Below are positions 1-9,991 of a stretch of DNA of 64,000 bases, piece by piece; the stretch's first letter is position 1, and each line of letters begins with the position of its first letter. Source of the stretch: Cymbomonas tetramitiformis (Eukaryota; Chlorophyta; Pyramimonadophyceae; Pyramimonadales; Pyramimonadaceae). Location: NCBI GenBank assembly GCA_001247695.2, contig LGRX02033462.1:1-64000 (forward strand), given 5' to 3'. Under the pieces are notes generated by a model. The model was not told where the DNA came from. It saw only the letters and a list, made by a program, of their open reading frames with translations, and ran no database searches. The position numbers were made by a program, and so were the translations under genes.

Positions 1-130
1 GCGCTCTGAGGGGGCGGTCTCAGTCTCAGTCTCAGTCTCAGTCTCTGCAGCTCCTGGAGCGCGCTCTGAGGGGGCGGTCTCAGTCTCAGTCTCAGTCTCA
101 GTCTCAGTCTCTGCAGTCTCCTGGAGCGCG
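1..130. repeat. TCTCAG microsatellite in a 60-bp tandem duplication
   Basis: A unit starting GCGCTCTGAGGGGGCGG and running into (TCTCAG)n occurs at 1 and again at 61. A third partial start is seen near 126. The second copy carries one extra TCTCAG step. Confidence 0.9.
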
Positions 131-870
131 CTTTGAGAGGGCGGAGCTCTCGGGGAGGTTCGGGCGGTCAGGCGAGGTAGTGGCGGCGGCGGCGGTGGCA
201 AAAGCAGAGAGAGAGGAGGAAGCAACAGAGAGTAGAAGAGATGAGGGAGGCGCGCACAACCGGGAAGCACTGGCTTCGGGGAGTGAGGGTGACGCCAGCC
301 ACAGCGGAGGCTCCCCCGCAGAGGCGAGCAGCAGCCGAGACGCGGCAGACCAAGAATCCAGCCGGGAAACCAGCGGCGAGCGCGGATGTGAGTCGCGCTC
401 AGCCGTGAGTAGCGCCACTGCAGGATGCAGCGTGCAGACGCCGAAGTACACCGTGGTGAGCGGCCGCCTTCCCCAGCCCCTGCTTGACCTCGATGGCAGT
501 TGGAGCTGATCGCCATGCTCGTGGCAACTCCTCGGCGTGCCGGTAGCAGTAGCTTACGCGTGGCGCTGTTGTGAGGCACCGCTCGTGGTTGCCCAGGCGG
601 AGGTGGACATCGGGGAAGACGGCGAACGTGCGCAGCTGGTCGAAGTTCTTTTGCCAGGCATCGACTGCATGGGCCTGGTGGATCTGGATGTAGGCAAGAG
701 GTGAGATGCCTGCTGGGCAGGCCCAGTAACGACGCAGCTTGAAATGACCCATGCATCTGATTGGCCGCCGCATTCGCATCAATGTGCCATCACTTCATTT
801 GGACCGAGTTTCCAGTCCAGCGGTGTGCAGACCACCTCTTGCATCTGGAACCCGCACGACCCTCGCAGCG
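131..870. other. Unassigned stretch with two small open frames
   Basis: A plus-strand frame (180-509) gives an Ala/Glu/Ser-rich 109-residue protein of low complexity. A minus-strand frame (782-399) gives 127 residues with a compositionally normal segment (for example AVDAWQKNFDQLRTFAVFP). I recognise neither. The minus frame could be a remnant of a transposon or host exon. Confidence 0.3.
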
Positions 871-1465
871 TATGAACGTGGGCTGGCACGGCCCTCATAG
901 TGTATGAATGTCGGCTGGCACGACCCCCAATAGTGTATGAATGACGGCGGGCATGAATCTCAATGTATAAATGTCGGCTGGCACGACCCTCACAATGTAT
1001 AAATACGGGTGGGCACGACTGCCATAGTGTATGAATGTGGGCGGGCATGAATCTCAGTGTATACATGTCGGCTGGCACGACCCTTACAATGTATAAATAC
1101 GGGTGGGCACGACTGCCATAGTGTATGAATGTGGGCGGGCATGAATCTCAGTGTATGAATGTCGGCTGGCACGACCCTCACAGTGTATGAATGTCGGCTG
1201 GCACGACCCTCACAGTGTATGAATGTCGGCTGGCACGACCCTCACAATGTATGAATGTGGCCAGGCTCGACCCTCACAGTGCATAAATATCGCCTGGCAC
1301 AAGCCTCACAATATATGAATGTGGCCAGGCTCGACCCTCACAGTGCATCAATATGGGCTGGCACAACCCTCACGGTGCATAAAGGTGGGTGGGCTCGACC
1401 CTCACATGGTATAAACGCGGGCAGACTCGATTCGTACAGTGCATCAATGCATCTGTGTGGTGCTT
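870..1465. repeat. ~32-bp minisatellite with higher-order structure
   Basis: About 18 degenerate copies of a 31-32-bp unit with core GTATGAATGTCGGCTGGCAC. Between about 990 and 1160 three neighbouring variants repeat together with a ~96-bp period, so the array has a higher-order organisation. Drift increases after 1255, where GTATGAATGTGGCC variants dominate. Frames through the array are periodic and are not genes. Confidence 0.9.
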
Positions 1466-1502
1466 TGTCTCCGATAGCCTCCCTTGGGTTCACGGGGAAA
1501 CG

Positions 1503-1580
1503 CCATCTAGGGGCGCAGTAACGTGCAACTCGCCTTCTAGGGGCGCAGTAACGTGCAACTCGCCTTCTAGGGGCGCCCGA
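1503..1580. repeat. 30-bp tandem repeat, 2.5 copies
   Basis: The unit CCTTCTAGGGGCGCAGTAAC plus GTGCAACTCG is present twice with a third partial copy. Confidence 0.9.
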
Positions 1581-3860
1581 GATGCGCCAAGTCCCACACA
1601 CGTGAATGCACGGCACACCTGTCGTTGTTAATGGATGAGTTTTGTTATTGCGCTGTGCACCGTGGCAGGAGTGTCACGCTCAAAGTGAAGGATGCATACG
1701 CCATGCACTTACAGCTGCAACACGAAGTTCGCATTCACGATGTTGTGGCTAAATTCAAGAAGAAGAAATGTTTGCTTACGATAAGCATGCCAATCATAAA
1801 ACTGTAAATGCAGAAAGCACGCCAGGGTCTTGTGCATTTGGGTCCAGGGTCTTCAATGGTGGCGCAATTCTTCTCATACTCAACCATGCATGTCACTTTG
1901 GTAAAGAAGAAGATGCTCATTTCGATTGCCGCAGTTTTCTTTTGCCTGCAACGTGGGCACAGGCGTCGCCGAATCAGTAGCCGATGTGCGCACTCTTGGC
2001 GCTGCCAATTAGTACACTGTACACTCAATATCATTCCTTTGTCACAATATGAGATAGGGACAATAGTACCGTAGTAATTTATTATTCTGAGTAGCTAAGT
2101 GCGAAGCATCAAAGCACGGACGTCATCAGCACTATGCGCAATATGCTTATCAATGACGACACGATGGCATGCTTATGACACATACGGATGCCATAGACTA
2201 CAATATGTGCAGATGACAGTAGACGGAATTGGCCAGGTGACAGTTATTGACGTTACTGGAATCACAGAGTTGTCCAATATAAGCAGGAATCGGCGACGGT
2301 AGCAAATGGAGTCACCATTTGGTTATCATTGGATGCGGAGACATTTTGGTGATAGTGATTGCGCCTGCCCCCGTTGAGTCGTATTTCCATCAGCGCGACT
2401 GCTACAGGATGAAGGGCTGTATACTAGCAGGAATAATAGGGAAAGGGGTGGTCACCTCGGAAGCGATGTGGAATTCGAGCATCTTCTCCAACATGGCCTC
2501 CCCAGTGCCGGGAGCTTGGACCGGGGATGATCAAGGCAGCCCAGAGCTCCTCAGTCTGCTGGAAGCTCGAGTCTGCTCATGACGTACGATGGCATCTCGA
2601 TCTGCATCCCGTTTGTTTGACGGTTCATTTAAGAATGTAAGTCATCCGACACGGTGGCAAGATGGCATTCATCAGTATTGTATGATTCGCTTCCTTCGCA
2701 TCACTCGCATCCCACTAAGGCACTAGTATTAGTGGTCATGCGGCGATCGTGGGCGATCCGGTTTTCGATCTCTATCGGCAAAGAAAGCTAAGCGGGGTTG
2801 ATGATTTGGAGACCTTAGACAAAACAATCAGCGCCATAAACCCGCCAACGGTCGGGATGAGCCTAAAAAAGTCGACCCGCGCCAACCATGATTTTTAGAG
2901 GTTTAGTACCCAGCTATGCGACATCGTCCCCGGATGCAGGGTCACCCAGGTGACACGGAGACAGTCCATGAGGAGGCACACTAAAATCCAGGCCCATAAA
3001 ACTACGTACGCCCCAGAAAACGCCCAATTATACATGCCCATTAGAGTATGCACCAACCATATATGAGCGTGAAGTAACAACCGCATACATAGATACGTTT
3101 CAACGGTCCCCCTTGGGAACAATGTATGCAAGGGTTCACTATGCAATTAGGCGTAGTGATGGGGGAGAAATATCACATTTCGCGCAAAGCGTTCTTATTG
3201 TACTCCGATCGGGGACGATAAGGGGATGAATGTGCAGCAGTGCTTGGCTTCCGTGCGGGATCCAGGGAGGAAGCAGTGTAGGGGTATTATGATGGGCGGG
3301 GGTATAGAGAATATGCAGTTCTCTATGTATCAGAATAATATATCAACCTATTCCCAAATGTTAATCGACTGACGCTGGATTGCAGATTTCAATTCTGTTC
3401 GTTTTTTCTTAATCTGCTGAAATCTAGTGTGTATACGTGATGTGTACGTGAAGTGATGAGCCGCCGTGGAGCATGCCACACTCTCTCCTTGACCCGACTG
3501 TTTGTACACAATGTTGCGAATTAAAACGATACCCTACATAAATGATTCATGCTTCTGAGTCACGATGTAATGCATGATGATTTATTCACGGTGTGTACCA
3601 ATCGGATGCCTCTGTTGCTTGGCACGAATCGCACAATGCGTGGTGGTAAGCCAGAGTGAATACTACAATTTATTCACGGTGTGTGTGAGTGGAATCTTGG
3701 CACGGGCCCGCCCTTTTGGTGCCTACGCCGTTATCTCACTTATCCGCTTGGATGGTGGTGCGCTTTGATTGGCACGCATATCAGGTCGTTCCCTTTATGA
3801 GTGTATGCTTTGCGTGCGTGCTTGCATGCGTGTTTAGTGTGTTTGTGTGTATGTAGATTA
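1581..3860. other. No recognisable gene
   Basis: Only short open frames are present, with no family signature on either strand. The phrase TTTATTCACGGTGTGTG occurs twice (3582 and 3670), suggesting an old local duplication. Nothing else is supported. Confidence 0.5.
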
Positions 3861-3921
3861 ACATACATACATACATACATACATACATACATACATACAC
3901 ACACACATACACACATACTGA
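3861..3921. repeat. (CATA)n/(CA)n microsatellite
   Basis: About ten CATA units followed by CA-rich sequence. Confidence 0.95.
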
Positions 3922-4329
3922 ACGGCATGAGATCGGCCAGCAAAAGCCAGCCCACCATCATCCCAGTGGATGTGAGAAGCAAATCAAGAGCAGGGCGGGG
4001 CCGTGACAAGATACCACAAACGCATACATATTCCCAACCCAAATGCAAAGCAGCATGGAAAGATGATACGATGTGACCGATCGTCGCCAAACAACTGTTG
4101 GCCTCTGGGTTACGGAGTAAGCGGACCCTGCTGGCATGCCCCCCAGTGGCTCCCGGTCGATGGATGGGACCTGTCGGTCCATGGTTATGTCATGAATGCA
4201 GTCACACCACACAGCATGGACACCCCATGTTAAAGAAAGGAAACATGCGGGCACCTAAGTGCTCCCCACAAAATTCAAGGGAAAACACAGAAGGTGTACA
4301 CCACCACCTTCTGCCTCTCCTCGCAGCAC

Positions 4330-5035
4330 GACAGACGAATCTACCGAGCTCTCCAAGAGGCAGTGCCCGCCAGAATGGCACCACGGGGATAACCGCCTCC
4401 AAAAACCCACTTCCACCCGGCGCGGTCCCCGTTCACAGCGATCCGCCAGTACTCATATCAAGGTCAAAGAACACAAGTCCCCCGGCATGTGTAATAACCA
4501 TGAGCACTGTACACGGAGAGGGAGCTAGCGTCAGACGAATCCAAGACACTCCCAAAAAGCGAGCCGTAGACGAATCCCCGACGCACTCAAAGAGGCAGTA
4601 CCCGCCAGAAGGGTACCACAGGGACAGCCACAATCCCATCATCCAAATCATTCCAGTGGTCGTCCCCGTTAACAACGATATGTCAATATCCCATAAAGTG
4701 GGTGTCGATCACCAGTCCCCCGGCAGGTGAAAAAGCCCCAAGGCACTGGACATAAATAGAGCCAGCCGCAGACGAATCCCCAACGCCCTCAAAGAGGCAG
4801 TACCCGTCAGAAGGGTACCACAGGGACAGCCACAATCCCATCATCCAAATCATTCCAGTGGCCGTCCCCGTTAACAACGAGATGTCAGCACCCCATAACG
4901 TGGCTGTCAACCACCATTCCCCCGGCAGGTGAAAAAGCCTCAAGGCACTGGACATAAATAGAGCCAGCCGCAGACGAATCCCCGACGCCCTCAAAGAGGC
5001 AGTACCCGCCAGAAGGGTACCACAGGGACAGCCAC
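4330..5035. repeat. ~200-bp tandem satellite, four copies
   Basis: The phrase CAAAGAGGCAGTACCCGCC followed by AGAAGGGTACCACAGGGACA recurs at about 4345 (diverged), 4585, 4790 and 4990, giving periods of roughly 238, 204 and 201 bp. The last copy stops at about 5035, where a gypsy RNase H fragment begins. Open frames here are by-products of the repeat. Confidence 0.85.
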
Positions 5036-5036
5036 A

Positions 5037-5310
5037 TGTGGTCGGTGATCAAGGTGAATTTGACGCCATGGAGGTAGTGTCGAAAGGACCTCACGCCGTA
5101 CACGGCCGCGAGGGCTTCACCGTAGAAGCTGCTGTAGCGCACTTCTGACCGGGAGAGTGTGCGGCTGGTGGCTGCGATGATGACGTCACGATCCTCGTCG
5201 TCCTTTTGCCCCAGTATGGCAGAGATGCCGACCCCTGACCAGTCGGTCATGAGGTATAGCGGCCGGCTCGGGTCGTAGGCGTGTATGACCACGCCAGGCT
5301 CGGTGAGCCG
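5037..5310 (-). pseudogene. Ty3/gypsy RNase H fragment
   Basis: The minus frame reads AYDPSRPLYLMTDWSGVGIS, then AILGQ, SRTLSRSE and ITDHMW. This is the usual order of a Ty3/gypsy RNase H domain, with the first catalytic Asp in the TDWSG motif. Both ends are cut: by the satellite near 5035, and at 5311 where the TGTCAGGG end of a dispersed repeat begins. No reverse transcriptase or integrase adjoins it. It is a dead fragment. Confidence 0.85.
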
Positions 5311-6855
5311 TGTCAGGGTCATGACCGATGACATATGCGTCATACATGTCATACGTATCATACCTGTCAGACATGTCATACCATGTCATGTCATGTCGAG
5401 TCATGTCATATATTATAATGACAGTCGTCAGTACGGTCGACTATGACTGTACATGTCGTCAGATGATAAGTCACGTCATCTGTCATTATTCAAGGAAAGA
5501 CTTGAATGACACCTGTCATCGAGAGTTCGTACGTCGAACTCGAAGATGGCAAAGCAAGATACATCTTGAAGTAACAAACAAGAACCATCTTTGCTTTAAG
5601 CATGTGCGGAACACGCATGCGCAGTATTATGGAGCGAACGTATTATTCGTTCTGACGATACTGGTCGTTCAACCAACGTCTCGGGTTCACAACCCAATGG
5701 CGGTACCATCTATGCGATGGGAGACGTATGGTATAGATGAGGAAGCGTTGTGCTTCAGCAGTATCTTCTCACAGAAGTCACTGCACTCATCCCGCTATTA
5801 TCTTACGCTTGTGTTGCCGTTCTACAACGCAGCGTTTACTTGTATTTTATATCATATACTGAGGGCTCGCATATCAGCCCGTATCAGATGGTATTCTGCT
5901 CGTCAAGGCGAGAACGAGAACTCTAGTGTGAGTGCAGCGTAGATATCAAAAAATTTTGTATAATTATGCAGGTTGCGGAGCGTGAGCAATAATTGGCGTC
6001 GTATCCGCACGAATATTTGATATCGCATATACCGCTGCAATAGCGAAGACAGTGTGCGAGATAATTGTCGCATTCGCAGGATCGCATTCGCAGGATACAG
6101 CTTATCGTACATATACTGCGCGACAAGGTGTGCATACGGCATACATGCGCGCAGCGATGAGATGTACTCGCATATATGATTCGCAGATGTACATAAATTC
6201 GCAAATGAGACGCGAAAGCATAAATCATCAGCGGAATCATTATCCGCGCGGAAGTCATCAGCGCGCACTATTACAATTTTCATGATCGCATCAAATCGTT
6301 TACTGTACGGCTATCATATGTGCCGATGCGCGAGAGACTGATTCGCAGTTGGCAGCATGCGCGACAATCACATGTTCTCGCAGAAGTGATTCGCACGCAT
6401 GCGCGTCAATTACTTGCACGCGCATGGATGATTCGCATTTGAAAATTGTTCAGAATGAGATACGGCATAGCAATCGTCGACGGATTTATGATCCGCGCAT
6501 AAGTCAGCGCTCGTATCATGCGCTGATAAATAGCGACGATATATGCTTTCATCAGCAGCGCGCCCGATTGCATAAATTCATTTGCAGCGTGCTACGATTA
6601 TCTTGCAATTTTACGATGATGATGTCAAAATGTTGCTACGATCATCTGTACATTACATACTCGCGTCAAAATACTCTGCAAAACAACTGTATACTCGCAG
6701 GCATATTTTGGATGGATGCATGATGGACATCTGATTATTATACTGCAGCATTTCACACCATATATTGATGACTGCAGAAATATTCAAATTGTCAGCATTT
6801 CATGCTTATCTGCAATATAGTGTGCAAGAGATGTTTATCTGAACTCGCAGTACTT

Positions 6856-6928
6856 GCAGCATACACTAACATGCAGCACACACTAACATGCAGCACACAC
6901 TAACATGCAGCACACATTAACATGCAGC
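6856..6928. repeat. 17-bp tandem repeat, four copies
   Basis: The unit GCAGCACACACTAACAT is repeated four times inside copy A. It is not obvious in copy B. Confidence 0.9.
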
Positions 6929-7171
6929 ATCTGAGTATATGCACATTCTATACTGAGTGACTGCAATATTGTAAGTTGTGCATGCATCATGTTAGCAGAT
7001 GTTATGTATAAACCAGCTTGATCACGGTAGCAGCTGGAATATATGGCATCATATCACAATGCATCAGACATGCGCAAAAGCATACCTGCTGTGCATGTTA
7101 ACTATATTCGAACCCATATAGTGTAAGGTGCCTATTCAGTGGTCTTAACACAATAATTAGCTCGTTATGTC

Positions 7172-7196
7172 CCGGTGGAGTCGAGATACTCTTCGG
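7172..7196 (+). other. Covarying hairpin 1 (copy A)
   Basis: The stem CCGG-TG-GAGT, loop CGAGAT, then ACTC-T-TCGG can form. In copy B (63526-63550) the loop is identical. Two base pairs are changed on both sides: C-G to T-A in the outer stem and T-A to C-G next to the loop. A G-T pair becomes G-C. Confidence 0.65.
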
Positions 7197-7578
7197 ACCA
7201 CATATCGTTCTATTGTGGATCACTGAAAGGATTGCTCACCGGAACTATATGTGAAATAGACCAGCAACTCATTATTGTGAATGAGATTATCTCGGAATTA
7301 CAATAACCCCTAACCTAATATATATCATGCTAGATTCATTCAGTACATGGTATGCTGATTATCATCCTGCATGATAAACTGTCTGGGAATATTGTAATAT
7401 CCAGAACTTATCTTCCTGTAAGTGTGTAAAAGTGAGCACACACACACACTGGCAAAAAGTACTAATCAATAAGTACTATACATGCACACACACTGGCATT
7501 ACTGTATGTATTGATATTCACCGACTCATAGTGAATTGACCAACTTTAATATCTATCATGTATATGATAATATGGATA

Positions 7579-7610
7579 ACACTCCACAAACACATGTGCG
7601 TGTGGAGTGT
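7579..7610 (+). other. Covarying hairpin 2 (copy A)
   Basis: A perfect 10-bp stem, ACACTCCACA with TGTGGAGTGT, encloses the loop AACACATGTGCG. Copy B (63918-63947) keeps exactly this 12-nt loop, but its stem is CACTTTCCA with TGGAAAGTG. Three adjacent pairs are replaced on both sides. Confidence 0.75.
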
Positions 7611-8236
7611 CAGTGATGGCGATAGATATGGGAACAGAATAATCCAACATGTTGTAGGGCTGGATGGAGAAATCTCCAGACCCGAAGGCATTATACAATG
7701 CTCAAATAAGCAGCTGGTCACTGCTGAGCATTGTCCATTCGTCTCACATATCATCGCTGGAGCAACAACAACAAGTACATTGCATTATGACAATTGATTC
7801 AGAATTGATCAGCTCAAATTGCATGTACACTCTCAGATCAGTAACTATATATTGAACTGACAGGAGTTGTTGAGGACAAGCACACACATATATATGTGTT
7901 GTGTCAAACTGCTTTGATTATATAATCAAACTATGTCCTGATATGTTTAAAATAAGAGATATCATTTTGATAAATCTTAGAGCACAGTCATATGCTCAAA
8001 ACATATCATAGATTGATAAATTATCACTAAAGTGGATAATCCGCTTATAGTTGGTAAATCTAAATATCAGCAGGAAGTACATTTACTTCCATGGGTTTCA
8101 ATCAGTAAAACCCATAAATATGATCAACCTCAGATGTTGATATGCAGAATAATTCACTTTTATGCCATGAAATTTGTCATGTGCAAAATTGAAGTGATAT
8201 GCAGTGCTTCTGTACTCTGCAGTCCACACACACAGA

Positions 8237-8264
8237 GAGATATGTATATATATATATATATATA
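8237..8264. repeat. (TA)n microsatellite
   Basis: A run of alternating TA. Confidence 0.95.
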
Positions 8265-8399
8265 GCCAAAAAACGGCCAAAATAGGTAAAATCCGTTTGC
8301 GATAGATTTGAAAATTGAAAATCGGACCTATTTTATTTGATAATATGATTTTATACCTATTGAGGTATGAGAAAATCATAATGACAATAGTCATATCTC

Positions 8400-8760
8400 G
8401 TGTAACACCCTAGATAGCAGGTGTGGAATATGTAGGGGTATACATATTGGCTGTAACGAAATGCGTCAAAATGTTGTACGCATGATTTAAAAATGAAAAT
8501 TTCGGATTGATTTTTTTGCTAATATGAATATTTAGCTATCAATAAACAATCCCTGATTTATGCAGCATGTGTAACACCCTGTAACACCCTAAATATTGAA
8601 TGTGTGTGTCAGGGGTGTAACATACCTACTGAAAACCACGTAACATTCAGTGTGGTATTAAATGCAGTTTTACTTAAAAATGTTTGCAACATATTTATAC
8701 TGCTTTATTTTTACCTATTTAGGGTTACTGATATCATGTAACACCCTAATCACATTATTG
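8400..8760. repeat. Degenerate ~168-bp tandem repeat marked by GTAACACCCT
   Basis: GTGTAACACCCT or TGTAACACCCT occurs at about 8401, 8570 (with an extra copy at 8580) and 8736, a spacing of about 167 bp. Sequence between these phrases is AT-rich and only loosely similar. Confidence 0.5.
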
Positions 8761-8874
8761 GGAATATGGGCCACTGTAACCTAACATGCCCTAAAATGCC
8801 ACTAAATATTCGATAAACTTCGTGTTTGGCATAAGTATATCATGCTGTAATCAACACAGACATGATAATATATC

Positions 8875-8935
8875 GGGCAACAACCCAAGAACTGTTGGGC
8901 AACAACCCAAGAACTGTTGGGCAACAACCCTAAAA
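8875..8935. repeat. 22-bp tandem repeat, 2.5 copies
   Basis: GGGCAACAACCCAAGAACTG followed by TT, repeated. Confidence 0.95.
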
Positions 8936-9730
8936 CTGTATGAGCTGCTTCCTATAAGGATTGCAAGCTATAAGCTATAAGCTATAAGCTATATAAGCAA
9001 CTGACTGCCTATGTGTTCACACTTCCTCAAGGGGGGAAGAAGGTGGATAGGATTCACACATATCCATTTCATATTCCGATCTGGTGATCTCTGATGGATT
9101 GCTTTTGATAAAATCACTGCATCCACAAATAACGTTGAAATCTGTACAACGTTAAATCCACCATCACTAATAAAGTGTAAACTCGGATGGGAAACTATAT
9201 CCCAATGACTATAAGTTGACTCTTGCTCAGCATTTACATTCTCGAGTAAGTTTGGAATGCTGAACTATATACATAACATATAACCTGATACCATGCTTAA
9301 TTGCATATCCTGGATCAGAAGATGATAGTTATATAATGTATATATATATCCCACCTGATACACTTTGGCATTATAGCCGTACATAAGAGTGGGAAGGACA
9401 AGTGCATCGCTGTAAAAAAACCGCGATTTTCGGCCGATTTGAGCCTTTTTTTTCTTCAAAATTTCAAATTGCGGTGACCATCAGGATTAATTACCGGACA
9501 TGGGAAACCCATCAATTCCACGAATCGCTGCACTCCTCACCCGCGTAATGGAGTAGAACGCCAAATCAAGCTAAAAACAACGGTTTTTCGGCGATTTCAC
9601 CCTGAAAAAATATTTTTTGGGGATAATGAAAAAAAGTTGTATTTTTTAAATTCCTGCGATTCCAAAGCGATTACATTACATCATAGAAATATTCGATTAT
9701 AGTTGTGACACATACTTAAGCCATTCTCAC
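8936..9730. other. No recognisable gene
   Basis: AT-rich sequence containing a short AAGCTAT repeat near 8965-8990. No coding signature was found. Confidence 0.5.
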
Positions 9731-9734
9731 TCGT

Positions 9735-9991
9735 GCGACGGCTCATCAGCTCTATCGTTACACTTCCATGCCATTTGGAGCAGCTGGAGCAACCGCCGCA
9801 TTCATCAGGATCATGGACTACGAGCTGCGTCACCTACAACATCGCACGGTGGCGTACGTTGACGACGTGTGCATATACTCAGACACCGCTGAGCAGCACA
9901 TCAATGATGTGGAGGCCGTGCTTCGCACCTTGGGGGATGCAGGAATCCGGTTGCACTCAGGCAAGTCAACCTTCGGGGCGGCCACCGTGGA
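9735..9991 (+). pseudogene. Ty3/gypsy reverse transcriptase, 5' part
   Basis: The frame gives YRYTSMPFGAAGATAAFIRI and then AYVDDVCIYS, the conserved MPFG and YVDD (catalytic Asp pair) blocks of a Ty3/gypsy reverse transcriptase. Upstream RT motifs are missing, so the copy is 5' truncated near 9730. The frame is cut at 9991 by the inserted element 9992-12146 and resumes at 12157 with the expected next motif. Confidence 0.9.

Larger units (their letters stand above)
5311..7660 (+). mobile_element. Long non-coding dispersed repeat, copy A
   Basis: It starts TGTCAGGGTCATGACCGATG and is collinear with copy B (61572 to the window end) for at least 2.3 kb. By eye roughly three quarters of positions match, with indels. 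A third, short copy lies inverted at 28503-28988. The first ~150 bp is a TGTCAT/TGTCATAC repeat; the middle is ATGC-rich with GCGC-containing motifs. I see no long open frame conserved between copies, but several stem-loops are conserved (separate entries). The TG start suggests an LTR or a non-coding LTR-type element; a Helitron-like or other element is not excluded. The true right end is unknown because copy B leaves the window. Confidence 0.8.

Noticed and set aside
7100..7125. tRNA-like TTCGAACCC phrase (also TTCGAATCC at 63467)
   Set aside because: It lies in a small hairpin without an A-box or cloverleaf at the proper distance on either strand.
8400..8760. Possible interstitial telomere because of ACCCTAA phrases
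   Set aside because: The phrase is spaced about 167 bp apart and is not in tandem as telomeric CCCTAAA would be.
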